From: Methylotenera sp.
GTDB lineage: Bacteria; Pseudomonadota; Gammaproteobacteria; Burkholderiales; Methylophilaceae
Direction: 5' to 3'
Assembly (NCBI GenBank): GCA_009693255.1
Contig: SHXQ01000013.1
Location: 1 to 41,955 of the forward strand
DNA: 41,955 bases
Shown: in pieces, positions 8,405 through 17,330 of the stretch
Layout of the letters: every line of letters begins with the position of its first letter
Numbering within the stretch: position 1 is the first letter of the stretch
The notes under the pieces: generated by a model
What the model was told of the DNA's origin: nothing
Database searches by the model: none
Seen by the model: the letters and a program-made list of their open reading frames with translations, nothing else
Program-made: the position numbers and the translations under genes

Positions 8405-9230
8405 TTGCTGGGGCAGCCACTGCCTCTAGACGAGATAACTCCGCCTCAGTAAAACCAGCGGCTCGCCTAGCTTCTAAATTAAACGGGCCGCGCAATTTGG
8501 GTGCAACATATTGTCGGCATAACTGCTCAAAGGCGGTTAAAGGCGCTAAGCCCTGTTGTGCACACAAAAAATTAAACCAATAATTGCCTATCAACACATG
8601 ACCGACCTCGTCACGTAAGGTGATGTCTAAAATTTCGGCGGCTAATAGATCGCCCGCCTGTGCCAGCTTGGCGCGCAACGCCGGTAAGGCGTCTAAACCA
8701 CGGGCTTCCATGGTCCGCGGCACCAAGGCCATACGCGCCAGCACATCACCTTTGGTTTTATCGACCATTTCCCATAGACTGTTATGGGCATCAAAGTCAC
8801 CATAATGAAAGCCTAAAGCGTGCAAATGGTCTTTTAATAAATTGAAATGGTAGGTCTCCTCATTCGCCACTTTAAGCCAATCGGCATAGTATTGCTCAGG
8901 CATATCGCTAAAGCGCCATATGGCATCTAACGCTAAATTAATGGCGTTAAACTCTATGTGTGCCAGTGCATGAATTAACGCGGCACGCCCTTGCACGGTG
9001 TTCATGGCTCGCCGCTTGACTAATAAAGGGGCAATCAGTGCGGGCTTGGCTGGATGGCCGGGGATGGTGACTGAAGCGCGGAGTTTGGCATGGCGATCTA
9101 AGCTGATGGTGCCTTGCTGCCAAGCCAACGCCAGTGAGCTGACTGCGCTAGACTTCAGCTCAGGATTTGTTTCTGCCAAATAATTTAAGGCGAGCTGGCG
9201 CAGTTCTGTCGCAGAAATGGGGGTCGCCAT
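8382..9230 (-). CDS. DUF455 family ferritin-like protein
   Basis: A 282-residue protein of the DUF455 family, which has a ferritin-like four-helix fold. Candidate metal ligands are visible in HALAHIEFNAI (about 88-98), NEETYHFNLL and LRDEVGHVLIG, the repeated Glu and E-x-x-H pattern of di-iron carboxylate proteins. The block VLARMALVPRTMEARGLDA is a family hallmark. The substrate is not known; relatives with this fold include oxygenases and tRNA hydroxylases. Its C-terminal coding end overlaps serB by 23 bases on the opposite strand. No clear ribosome binding site is seen before the ATG at 9230. The family call is firm; a function is not offered. Confidence 0.88.
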   Translation of the reverse strand: MATPISATELRQLALNYLAETNPELKSSAVSSLALAWQQGTISLDRHAKLRASVTIPGHPAKPALIAPLLVKRRAMNTVQGRAALIHALAHIEFNAINLALDAIWRFSDMPEQYYADWLKVANEETYHFNLLKDHLHALGFHYGDFDAHNSLWEMVDKTKGDVLARMALVPRTMEARGLDALPALRAKLAQAGDLLAAEILDITLRDEVGHVLIGNYWFNFLCAQQGLAPLTAFEQLCRQYVAPKLRGPFNLEARRAAGFTEAELSRLEAVAAPAIKSSVNK

Positions 9231-9268
9231 TATTTGATGTCCAATAAAATAGGAGTCAATACCATGCC

Positions 9269-10147
9269 TTAGGGCAAGCGAATGAAATCTAGCTCGCCGG
9301 CTTTCATGTCTGGCACCATGAGGAATTTTTCATTTTTGGTGAGGGCAATATCGGCTGCTGATTGGTAGCCGGATTTAATTTCTTGCACATCACCGGCTAA
9401 ATTGACGCTAAAGACTTTACCGTTTTTCCAATCACTCAGGTACATCGTGCCATTGGAATGATGGACCAGGCCATCACCACCACCAAAGCCCGCAGCAACG
9501 TCAGTCAATTCGCCAGACTGCGTATTTAAACGATACAAAACACCCGAGCTAAAATCAACACAAAGCAGCACATCGCCGGTGTCATCCGCCAACAAACCGT
9601 TAGGCGCTTTGATACGCGCATCTTGCACAGCGCTGATTAACAACTTAACCTTGCCGTCTGAGCTAATTTTATAAATTGCGCCGCCTTTGCCGGTATTAAA
9701 CAGGTCGCCACTATCACTCACATACAAGTTGCCTTGCGGGTCTGCTTCTAAATCGTTCAAAAAAAACGGTAGCGTTGGGAAGCTTGTGGCAGCCACAAAA
9801 ACACTGGATTTACCCTCGGCAGTGATTTTAATAATTTGAGTTTTATCTGCCACATACAAGTTGTTGGCAATGATGGCCAAGCCTTTAGGATCATCTAAAC
9901 CGCTAGCAAAAACAGAGACTTTACCCTGTGTATCGATCACGGAAATTTGCCCATCACCGTCTTTACCGAAACCATTGATTTCAGAAATAAAAATGCTACC
10001 GTCTTTTGCCTGTAGCACAGACTCAGGGGTTTTTAAGCCGGTCACTTTTTGCGGCACATAGTGCACAGCCTGACTTGCCGTTTGACAAGCCATAATGGCG
10101 GCGCTCAGGGTGATAATGACCCCCATTTGCAAGGTTTTCTTTAACAT
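9269..10147 (-). CDS. SMP-30/gluconolactonase-like beta-propeller lipoprotein
   Basis: A 292-residue exported protein. The first 21 residues form a signal sequence ending in AAIMAC, a plausible lipobox with Cys21 as the lipidated residue. The rest shows repeated beta-propeller blades of the SMP-30/gluconolactonase/NHL type: ESVLQAKDGSIFISE, DDPKGLAIIANNLYVAD, DLEADPQGNLYVSDSGD, APNGLLADDTGDVLLCVD and GLVHHSNGTMYLSDW. Some relatives hydrolyse lactones with a bound divalent metal, others only bind ligands; catalysis is not established here. An AGG eight bases before ATG 10147 supports the start. It overlaps the preceding unknown gene by seven bases and appears to be the last gene of the fcc group. 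Confidence 0.75.
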   Translation of the reverse strand: MLKKTLQMGVIITLSAAIMACQTASQAVHYVPQKVTGLKTPESVLQAKDGSIFISEINGFGKDGDGQISVIDTQGKVSVFASGLDDPKGLAIIANNLYVADKTQIIKITAEGKSSVFVAATSFPTLPFFLNDLEADPQGNLYVSDSGDLFNTGKGGAIYKISSDGKVKLLISAVQDARIKAPNGLLADDTGDVLLCVDFSSGVLYRLNTQSGELTDVAAGFGGGDGLVHHSNGTMYLSDWKNGKVFSVNLAGDVQEIKSGYQSAADIALTKNEKFLMVPDMKAGELDFIRLP

Positions 10148-10752
10148 GATTGTTGCCTAAAAAACATAACTCGGATTTTTGGTACGGGTAACAAGGTGAC
10201 CATACTACAGGGCGTAGTCTCAGTAGACATGGGATTAGCATTCGTCACCATCGCTTGTAAAGCAGTATCGGCTTGCATCTTCTTCAGCAGGCTATCGAGC
10301 GCGAGCGCATAAGTGCGCGCAACACTATCGTCTGCCTTGAAATCTAGATAGGCATGCAGACTAGATTCACCGACATAGCGCGCGACAAAATGCCCCATGC
10401 CGCTATAGACATTAGCGGTCACTTTGCCATAAAAAATCTGCACTTGCGGGTTATAAAGAATTCTAGGCTTTAGCCAGACCAATGTTTGACCGGATTGATT
10501 ACTTTCACACAAACTAACATCACCGTAAACCTGACTGAATTTAGGCAGCGTCTGCGCCTCTAGCAAAGGACCTTGGGCTACCCAGTAGCTAGTGTAAGGT
10601 TGCCACAGGTAAATGGGGTTGCTATATTCTATCGGCTGGATATACATAAACATTTTAGCCAAAGCCGGCGCGGCACTATCCGGCTCAGCCCCAACGTTAA
10701 GAGTGCTTAGTAAAGCCAATACTGTGAAAATTTTAAGCAGATGTATGTTCAT
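10141..10752 (-). CDS. Exported protein of unknown function
   Basis: A 203-residue protein I do not recognise. It starts with a clear signal peptide (MNIHLLKIFTVLALLSTLNV, then GAEPD). The mature part has several aromatic-rich segments (YIQPIEYSNPIYLWQPYTSY, PRILYNPQVQIFYGKV) and three cysteines, the last at the very C-terminus. No transmembrane helix besides the signal and no enzymatic motif are seen. It lies 15 bases after fccB and overlaps the SMP-30-like lipoprotein gene by seven bases, so it belongs to the same transcription unit by position. Its role with the sulfide dehydrogenase is inferred from context only. Confidence 0.7.
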   Translation of the reverse strand: MNIHLLKIFTVLALLSTLNVGAEPDSAAPALAKMFMYIQPIEYSNPIYLWQPYTSYWVAQGPLLEAQTLPKFSQVYGDVSLCESNQSGQTLVWLKPRILYNPQVQIFYGKVTANVYSGMGHFVARYVGESSLHAYLDFKADDSVARTYALALDSLLKKMQADTALQAMVTNANPMSTETTPCSMVTLLPVPKIRVMFFRQQSC

Positions 10753-10767
10753 GTGAGCTCTCGATGA

Positions 10768-12039
10768 TTAAGTCAGCGTATCCGCCCAAATATTTTGCGA
10801 CCAAGCGACCGCATAGCCCGCCTCTTTTTCACTGGGGCTAAGTGAAACACCGCCGCCTTCTGCTGACAGCATCATTTTTTTACCCGCATCATAGCGGTAA
10901 ACATTGACCACATGCATGGCCGAGGTATCACTGATAAAGCTATAACAGGTATTGGCAAATACTGGTGCAGGGTCAGGCAACTGCCCAGCCATCAGTTGCA
11001 CGATGGCATTGGCGCAGACTTTAGCTTGGTTGGTCGCCATGTGGGCAGATTTTGGCAATCCTGCCGCCACGCTATCCCCCAATATATGGACGTGCTCGAC
11101 TAACTTGGAGGCATAGCTTAAAAAGTCAACCTCACACCACGGGTAATCTTTTTCAGTTAAATGTGCTATTTGTGCAATTTTTCCAGCCCGTTGTGGCGGA
11201 ATGATATTCAGCACATCTGCGCTGACGTTATCAAAATCGGTGATGACCGTTTTTGTCGCTAAATCTAGCCCTTTTATGCTGTGATCTGGGCGGTAATCAA
11301 TCATGCCGGCGTAGTTTTCCTTAAAGACTTTAGTGAATAAGCCTTTTTTAGAAATTATTTCTGCATTGGCATCGAGCACGATGATTTTACTTTTTGGCTT
11401 GCGCAGTTTGAGGTAACTTGCCACTTGGCAGACTCGCTCATAAGGCCCTGGTGGGCAACGATAGGGCGCTTTTGGCACATTCATGACAAACACACCACCA
11501 TCGGCCATCGCTTCTAACTGCTTGCGTAAGTTAACCGTTTGCCAACCCGCTTTCCAAGCATGCGGTACTTGCTGCTGCGCTTCCGCGCTTGCCAACATCG
11601 GCAGCTCATCGTAATTAAAATCAATGCCTGGCGCAACTATCAAGCGGTCGTAACTGAGTTCGCCGCGCAGCATGCTGATTTTTTTAGCGTCCGTATCGAT
11701 TGCCGTCACCGTATCTTGTAACCACTTGACGCCGTGATTGGCTTTAAGCGCATCGTAGCCAAAAGTAAGGTCGTTGATGGTTTTACTGCCGCCTAACACT
11801 AAATTACTTAAGGGGCAGGACACAAACTGTTGGTTCGCCTCAACCACAATCACTTCTATGGCACCCAAGCTCCACAAGCGTAAATACTTAGCCGCCGTAG
11901 CGCCGGCATAACCGCCACCGATAATCACCACACGGCCCATGGGCGGCTTAGTGGCGCGGGCAGCAGCATGGCCGCTAGCTAACAGTGCGCTAGATAGCCC
12001 AGCCACTTTAATGAAGTCACGTCGGCTAAAGTGGGTCAT
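10768..12039 (-). CDS. fccB: Flavocytochrome c sulfide dehydrogenase, flavoprotein subunit
   Basis: A 423-residue FAD protein that oxidises sulfide and passes electrons to its cytochrome partner in the periplasm. A twin-arginine signal (SRRDFIKVAG, residues 5-14) precedes the mature protein. The Rossmann motif VVIIGGGYAGATAAKYLRL begins at residue 38. Further blocks are CPLSNLVLGG (Cys75), the conserved PYRCPPGPYERVCQVASYL and a C-terminal FCSD flavin-binding region with ANTCYSFIS and YAVAWSQNIW. Cysteines in the last two regions could form the redox-active disulfide of the family. It overlaps fccA by 14 bases. Related sulfide:quinone reductases lack this Tat signal and cytochrome partner, so the fcc assignment is favoured. 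Confidence 0.88.
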   Translation of the reverse strand: MTHFSRRDFIKVAGLSSALLASGHAAARATKPPMGRVVIIGGGYAGATAAKYLRLWSLGAIEVIVVEANQQFVSCPLSNLVLGGSKTINDLTFGYDALKANHGVKWLQDTVTAIDTDAKKISMLRGELSYDRLIVAPGIDFNYDELPMLASAEAQQQVPHAWKAGWQTVNLRKQLEAMADGGVFVMNVPKAPYRCPPGPYERVCQVASYLKLRKPKSKIIVLDANAEIISKKGLFTKVFKENYAGMIDYRPDHSIKGLDLATKTVITDFDNVSADVLNIIPPQRAGKIAQIAHLTEKDYPWCEVDFLSYASKLVEHVHILGDSVAAGLPKSAHMATNQAKVCANAIVQLMAGQLPDPAPVFANTCYSFISDTSAMHVVNVYRYDAGKKMMLSAEGGGVSLSPSEKEAGYAVAWSQNIWADTLT

Positions 12040-12460
12040 GTTCAGCCTTTAACGCTTGCGCGCTGAACGGTACGACCAGTAGGCGTTTTTGTTGTGAAAA
12101 ATGCATGGCCAGTTGCTTGATTTCATCTAAGCTCAAACCTTTCGCATGATGATGCATCACCGTCGATTTTCGACTGCCATCTCTAAAGACAAGCATTTTA
12201 CTGCTGAAGTCTGCGACATCCATGCCCGCGAGCACTGCGTTGCCCTCTTGCGCATTGCTGGCAGCACTGGTAGTACTTTTATTGACCACGGCATTGCCCA
12301 TGGTGCCGTGACAGGCCGCACAAGAAGCGGCTAATGCCCGGATATGATTATTTTGTTGGGCAGTAAAAACAAAAACCTCATCGGCATTGCCGATAGCGGG
12401 CAATAGCAATGAGGTTGTCAGTAATAACCCTAAAAACCATGTGATTTGGCGATTTTTCAT
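12026..12460 (-). CDS. fccA: Periplasmic single-haem cytochrome c, partner of FccB
   Basis: A 144-residue class I cytochrome c. A signal peptide (WFLGLLLTTSLLLPAIGNA) is followed by one haem-binding motif, CAACH at residues 47-51, and a likely axial Met102 in STVMHHHAKGLSLDEIKQLA. The C-terminal helix with LAMHFSQQK is typical. It overlaps fccB by 14 bases and so is very likely its electron acceptor. The well-known phototroph FccA has two haems; here only one CxxCH is present, as in short FccA forms of other bacteria. No convincing ribosome binding site precedes the ATG at 12460, and a hairpin sits just upstream. Confidence 0.85.
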   Translation of the reverse strand: MKNRQITWFLGLLLTTSLLLPAIGNADEVFVFTAQQNNHIRALAASCAACHGTMGNAVVNKSTTSAASNAQEGNAVLAGMDVADFSSKMLVFRDGSRKSTVMHHHAKGLSLDEIKQLAMHFSQQKRLLVVPFSAQALKAEHDPL

Positions 12461-12503
12461 GAGGGTTAAGCTTCAATTAAAATAGCATCTTAAATGATTT
12501 TAG

Positions 12504-12533
12504 TAGGGCGGCACGACTTAAATTACCGCCCTA
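12504..12533 (-). promoter_or_regulatory. Hairpin between the ankyrin gene and fccA
   Basis: An eight-base perfect inverted repeat (TAGGGCGG at 12504-12511, CCGCCCTA at 12526-12533) with a 14-base loop lies in the 85-base gap. On the minus strand the sequence after it is ACTAAAATC, without a T run, so it is not a standard intrinsic terminator. It could be a weak terminator or an mRNA-stabilising element setting relative expression. Confidence 0.5.
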
Positions 12534-12545
12534 GTCTAGGCTTAT

Positions 12546-13031
12546 TTAGAAACATCTTTCCTCTTGGCAACCATCATTTTTAACGCCTACGCTAGTGAGC
12601 AATGCGGCCATGTGGGTGTCACCGGCATCGGTCACGGCGCGAAGAATAGAAACCTCCGCTTTGAGCTTGATATTCACATCAGCGCCACTGGCGGCCAAAA
12701 GTTTAACCATGTCGTCAAAGCCATTAAATGCGGCTAAATGCAAAGCGGTGTTATGCGATAACGGGTGGATGTAATTAACATCTCCACCTTTGCTGACCAA
12801 ATATTTAACCATTTCAATTTGGTTCTTATTCGCCGCCATTTGTATGGGTGACCAAGCGAACGATTTATAATTGGCACTTTTAATGTCAGCGTCTATATAT
12901 TTTTTAACTATTTTCATATTGCCACTGGTAATTGCCTCGACAAAGTCCAGGGAATCATCGTCTGACAATGCCATGGCATTGATAGAAAAACTTAAAACTA
13001 GCGCCGCCAACAAGGTACTGATTAATTTCAT
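12546..13031 (-). CDS. Exported ankyrin-repeat protein upstream of fccAB
   Basis: A 161-residue periplasmic ankyrin protein. I start it at the ATG at 13031, which has GGAGA eight bases upstream, rather than the in-frame TTG 15 bases earlier. A signal peptide (MKLISTLLAALVLSFSINA, MALS) is followed by four ankyrin repeats, seen in SFAWSPIQMAANKNQIEMVK, HNTALHLAAFNGFDDMVKLL and LRAVTDAGDTHMAALL. The C-terminus NDGCQEERCF has two cysteines four residues apart that could form a disulfide. It lies 42 bases after purL and 85 bases before fccA on the same strand. The binding partner is unknown; location suggests a link to the fcc cluster, but co-transcription with purL is also possible. Confidence 0.82.
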   Translation of the reverse strand: MKLISTLLAALVLSFSINAMALSDDDSLDFVEAITSGNMKIVKKYIDADIKSANYKSFAWSPIQMAANKNQIEMVKYLVSKGGDVNYIHPLSHNTALHLAAFNGFDDMVKLLAASGADVNIKLKAEVSILRAVTDAGDTHMAALLTSVGVKNDGCQEERCF

Positions 13032-13073
13032 GTTACTTTTCTCCAAGGTTATTTTGAACTTACCGTTTTAAAT

Positions 13074-16000
13074 CTAATTGATATGGCGTCTGGCATTGCG
13101 GAACATTCTCATCCAAGCACTATCTTCACCTTCACCACAACGTTGCCAAGTGTTTTGCACATTGCGAATGACCCGTTCAGGATGTGGCATCATAATACTA
13201 AATCGCCCATCTGTGCTGGTTAATCCAGTAATGCCTTGTGGTGAACCGTTTGGGTTGTACGGGTAAACTATTGTTGGTGCTGACGCATGATCAATAAAGC
13301 GCATCGTCACCAATTTACTCGCTAACAAATCATTGACCGTATGTTTCGCAGAAAATTCCGCAAAGCCTTCACCATGCGCTACCGCAATCGGCATTTTGCT
13401 ACCGGCCATGCCATTAAAGAACAAGGAAGGTGATTCTAAAACCTCGACCATGGCTAACCTAGCCTCAAATTGCTCCGATTGGTTACGCACAAAATGTGGC
13501 CAGTGCCCCGCACCTGGAATCAATTCACGCAGATTGCTCATCATTTGACAGCCATTACATACGCCTAAGGCAAAACTATCTTGCCGCGTAAAGAAAGATG
13601 AAAATTCATCCCGCGCACGCGCGTTAAATAAAATCGACTTAGCCCAGCCTTCACCGGCACCCAACACATCGCCATAAGAGAACCCACCGCACGCCACAAA
13701 GCCGGCAAAGTCTTTAAGTGAGATACGGCCCGCAATAATATCGCTCATATGCACATCAAAGGTGGCAAAGCCGGCACGGTCAAATGAAGCGGCCATTTCT
13801 ACATGACCATTCACGCCTTGCTCGCGTAAAATCGCCATTTTTGGACGTACGCCAGTATTGATATACGGTGCCGCGATGTTGTCGCTAGGCTCAAAAGTCA
13901 GTGCGCTAAATAAACCGCGATTGCTTTCATCTAAAATGCGGTCGTATTCTTGCTGCGCACATAATGGGTTATCGCGTAGCTTTTGCATGTGATAAGTCGT
14001 TTCAGACCACATGCGATGCAAATTAATCCGCGAGTCGGCAAACACCACCCTGCCATGCTGCTTAATTTCAATCGCATTACTCGTCACCACATCCGCAATG
14101 ACATGGGCTAGTCCGTTAAACTGCGCAGCAATGGCATCAGCCTCATGCGCTGCCACTTGTATCACCGCACCTAGCTCTTCGTTATACAAGGCGCTAACCA
14201 CATCACCCGCCAAGCTTGAAACATCTACTTGCAAGCCACAATGGCCGGCAAAGCTCATTTCGAGCAAGGTGGTGAATAAGCCGCCATCAGAACGGTCATG
14301 GTATGCCAGTAATTTTCCGGCTTTATTGAGTTGCTGTATGCAATTAAAAAAGTGTTTGAGCTCAGCTGCATCATCCACATCAGGCGCCTCATTACCCAGC
14401 GCGCCATAGACCTGTGCCAAGCTTGAGCCGCCCATACGGTTTTTACCGGCGCCCAAGTCAATCAAAATCAATTGACTAGGCACATCGGTTTGCAATTGTG
14501 GGGTTAAGGTTTTGCGCGCATCTGGCGTGGCTGAAAATGCCGTTACCACCAGTGAAATGGGGGAGGTGACAGCCTTATTTTCTCCGGCTTCTTGCCACAC
14601 CGTTTTCATACTCATGGAATCTTTACCCACGGGAATGCTGATGCCCAGTTGCGGACACAAATCCATACCCACAGCTTTAACCGTTTCATACAGAGCGGCA
14701 TCTTCACCGGCATGGCCGGCGGGCGCCATCCAATTTGCAGAGAGTTTTAAGTCAGATAAATCATCAATCAAACATGCGGCAATATTGGTAATCGCCTCAC
14801 CAATCGCCATACGGCCTGATGCGGGGGCATTCACCAGCGCGAGCGGTGCTTTTTCACCAATGGCAAAGGCTTCACCGCGGTAGGTTTCATAACCAGCTAG
14901 CGTCACCGCCACGTCTGCCACCGGCACTTGCCAAGGGCCGACCATTTGCTCACGCGCGACTAATCCAGTCACTGAGCGGTCGCCTATGGTAATTAAGAAA
15001 GTTTTGTCAGCCACGCCAGGCAGTCTTAACACGCGGGCGGCGGCTTGTTTTAAATCAATCGTGCTGGTGGCAAAGGCCGTTAACTGACGAGGGATACTGG
15101 TGACATCGCGCGTCATTTTTGGTGGTTTACCCAATAATACCGACAATTCCATATCTACCGGATTGTTAGCAAAATGGCTATCCGCCACCGTTAAGTGCCG
15201 TTCAGCGGTCGCAATGCCTACTACTGCAAATGGACAGCGCTCACGCGCACAGATCGCCTTAAAACGCGGTAAATCGGCTTGTGCAATCGCCATCACATAA
15301 CGCTCTTGCGCTTCGTTGCTCCACAATTCACGGGGCGTCATGCCCGGCTCTTCGTTGTGCACATCGCGCAATTGAAAAGTAGCGCCTACCCCCGCATCAT
15401 TCACCAACTCAGGAAAAGCGTTAGAAATACCGCCCGCACCCACATCATGTATGCTTAAAATCGGATTCTGATCACCTAACTGCCAACAACGGTCGATCAC
15501 TTCTTGCGCGCGTCTTTCTAGCTCAGGGTTACCGCGTTGCACAGAATCAAAATCTAGATGCTCAACGTTACTACCAGTATCCATGCTCGATGCCGCACTA
15601 CCACCCAAGCCAATCAACATAGCTGGGCCGCCCAACTGAATGAGTGCTGCGCCAGCTGGGATTGGATTCTTTTGAGCATGTTGAGCCGAAATATTACCAA
15701 TACCCCCCGCTAACATAATAGGCTTATGGTAACCACGCATTTCCGCTTTTCCATTGGCATCGACAGATGCCAGCTCAAAAGTACGGAAATAACCAGCGAT
15801 ATTCGGCCGACCAAATTCATTGCTATAAGCGGCGCCACCTAATGGCCCCTCCAGCATAATCTGAAAAGGGGAAGCGATGCGGCTAGGTTTGCCATAAGGA
15901 CGAGTTTCCCAAGGTTGAGTGAAATTTGGGATATTTAAATTGGACACCGAAAAGCCGTTTAAACCCGCTTTCGGTTTAGAGCCACTTCCAGTTGCGCCTT

Positions 16001-17003
16001 CATCACGAATCTCACCGCCCGCACCCGTCGCCGCGCCAGCAAAAGGAGAAATTGCCGTCGGGTGATTATGCGTTTCCACCTTCATCACATAGTGCATTTC
16101 TTCGTCAATATAGCCGTAGGCGCCATCGGCGCTCGGGTAAAAACGCTTGGTGGTTTCGCCAGCAGCTTGTCCCGCTACAATAGATGAATTATCTGAATAC
16201 GCCACCACCGTACGGCCTGGGTTAAGCTTGTGCGTGTTGCGTATCATGGAAAATAAAGATAGGTCCTTCACTTGACCATCAATCACCCAATCGGCATTGA
16301 ATATTTTATGGCGACAATGCTCAGAGTTTGCCTGCGCAAACATCATCAGCTCGACATCGGTCGGGTTACGCTTAATTTTAGAAAAATTATCGTAGAAGTA
16401 ATCCACTTCATCGGGCGATAGCGCCAAGCCCATCTCGGCATTGGCTTTCACCAGTGCGGCCTTTCCGCCCTGCAAAATATCGACACTAGTTAATGGTGCA
16501 GGACTATCGGTATGATAAAGCTGCTCGGCCGCTTGTAGATTAGCAAATACGCCCTCGGTCATGCGGTCATGTATCAGCGGTAAAAGCGCTAAGCGCTCAG
16601 TCTCAGTTAACGTTTGGCCATTTTTTGTTTGCACATAATAAGCCATGCCACGCTCCACGCGCTGCACTTCGGCTAAGCCACAATGTTGAACAATGTCCGT
16701 CGCACGTGATGCCCAAGGTGAAATGGTGCCTATTCTAGGCAATACTAAAAAATAATCCCCTGCAGGCTCTTCCACTTGCAGGCTAGGCCCATAACTGAGA
16801 ATTTTCTTAAGCGTGTCTTGCTGAGATGCCGTCAGTGCGGCGGCTTGATTTAACCAAATAAAGTGCCAAAATTCAGCGTAGACATGTTGAATATTGGGAC
16901 AAACTGCACTTAAGGCGTTTTGAATTTTTTCAATCCGAAATAGAGATAAGGCAGCGCTGCCACGCAGGCAGAGCATTTGAGATTTGGTGTTAGATGGAGT
17001 CAT
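13074..17003 (-). CDS. purL: Phosphoribosylformylglycinamidine synthase
   Basis: A 1309-residue single-chain FGAM synthase, which converts FGAR, glutamine and ATP to FGAM in purine synthesis. The N-terminal PurS-like region begins [20 protein letters not shown] linker and two AIRS-like halves follow ([72 protein letters not shown]). The glutaminase domain occupies about 1045-1309 with nucleophile Cys in GVCNGCQMM and the His/Glu pair in MMPHPERVI. The length matches the large proteobacterial type. Two ATG candidates exist (17003 and 16976, before LCLRGS); neither has a clear ribosome binding site, and the longer frame is given. An old EAL-protein remnant sits just upstream. Confidence 0.95.
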   Translation of the reverse strand: MTPSNTKSQMLCLRGSAALSLFRIEKIQNALSAVCPNIQHVYAEFWHFIWLNQAAALTASQQDTLKKILSYGPSLQVEEPAGDYFLVLPRIGTISPWASRATDIVQHCGLAEVQRVERGMAYYVQTKNGQTLTETERLALLPLIHDRMTEGVFANLQAAEQLYHTDSPAPLTSVDILQGGKAALVKANAEMGLALSPDEVDYFYDNFSKIKRNPTDVELMMFAQANSEHCRHKIFNADWVIDGQVKDLSLFSMIRNTHKLNPGRTVVAYSDNSSIVAGQAAGETTKRFYPSADGAYGYIDEEMHYVMKVETHNHPTAISPFAGAATGAGGEIRDEGATGSGSKPKAGLNGFSVSNLNIPNFTQPWETRPYGKPSRIASPFQIMLEGPLGGAAYSNEFGRPNIAGYFRTFELASVDANGKAEMRGYHKPIMLAGGIGNISAQHAQKNPIPAGAALIQLGGPAMLIGLGGSAASSMDTGSNVEHLDFDSVQRGNPELERRAQEVIDRCWQLGDQNPILSIHDVGAGGISNAFPELVNDAGVGATFQLRDVHNEEPGMTPRELWSNEAQERYVMAIAQADLPRFKAICARERCPFAVVGIATAERHLTVADSHFANNPVDMELSVLLGKPPKMTRDVTSIPRQLTAFATSTIDLKQAAARVLRLPGVADKTFLITIGDRSVTGLVAREQMVGPWQVPVADVAVTLAGYETYRGEAFAIGEKAPLALVNAPASGRMAIGEAITNIAACLIDDLSDLKLSANWMAPAGHAGEDAALYETVKAVGMDLCPQLGISIPVGKDSMSMKTVWQEAGENKAVTSPISLVVTAFSATPDARKTLTPQLQTDVPSQLILIDLGAGKNRMGGSSLAQVYGALGNEAPDVDDAAELKHFFNCIQQLNKAGKLLAYHDRSDGGLFTTLLEMSFAGHCGLQVDVSSLAGDVVSALYNEELGAVIQVAAHEADAIAAQFNGLAHVIADVVTSNAIEIKQHGRVVFADSRINLHRMWSETTYHMQKLRDNPLCAQQEYDRILDESNRGLFSALTFEPSDNIAAPYINTGVRPKMAILREQGVNGHVEMAASFDRAGFATFDVHMSDIIAGRISLKDFAGFVACGGFSYGDVLGAGEGWAKSILFNARARDEFSSFFTRQDSFALGVCNGCQMMSNLRELIPGAGHWPHFVRNQSEQFEARLAMVEVLESPSLFFNGMAGSKMPIAVAHGEGFAEFSAKHTVNDLLASKLVTMRFIDHASAPTIVYPYNPNGSPQGITGLTSTDGRFSIMMPHPERVIRNVQNTWQRCGEGEDSAWMRMFRNARRHIN

Positions 17004-17330
17004 TGAAATTCAGCTAAAATTAAGTGCAATTGCGAAAGCTGAATTCTAACAGATAGCCGGCAATTAAGTCCCTAATTGCTGATGGTCTATTTGAGCTAAA
17101 GCCGCCTCAAACTGATCAGTCGGGATGGGCTTACCAAACAAAATAACCTTGGTCATGACAGCCTACGTGGTTGTTGCAACAGCGACTTTAATGGGCGCTT
17201 GCGGTTTTTTGCGCGGTGGCAACTTGTTTGTCACTTGAATCCAGCCCTTTAGTTGGGTACTCAAAGAGAGTATTCGCTTAGCCTAAGCGTGTGTGCAGGT
17301 TTACTGAAAAAAACGTCGCAACCAAGCGCA
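17004..17330. other. Spacer between glgP and purL with a gene remnant and small palindromes
   Basis: This gap holds the EAL-domain remnant (listed separately) and, in the same minus-strand frame just before it, an open stretch from about 17280 to 17163 that ends KKPQAPIKVAVATTT and is not recognisable. Palindromes are seen at 17060-17079 (GCAATTA / TAATTGC) and 17275-17289 (CGCTTA / TAAGCG). The purL promoter should lie here but no convincing -35/-10 pair was found. Confidence 0.55.
17064..17156 (-). pseudogene. C-terminal remnant of an EAL-domain (c-di-GMP phosphodiesterase) gene
   Basis: Reading leftwards from 17156 gives a 30-residue peptide containing VILFGKPIPTDQFEAAL and then AQIDHQQLGT before a TAA stop. 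This resembles the last strand and helix of EAL domains, where the pattern is Q-G-[YF]-L-F-[GS]-[KR]-P-[LMI]-P followed by an acidic helix. Nothing of the catalytic part (ExLxR, DDFG and so on) is found upstream; an in-frame TAG lies nine bases before the ATG. The natural reading is the 3' stub of a deleted GGDEF/EAL gene. The fragment is short, so the family call is tentative. Confidence 0.5.

Noticed and set aside
17163-17280. Short minus-strand frame ending KKPQAPIKVAVATTT upstream of the EAL remnant
   Set aside because: It is in the same frame as the remnant but separated by TAG and resembles no family I know; too short to call a gene.
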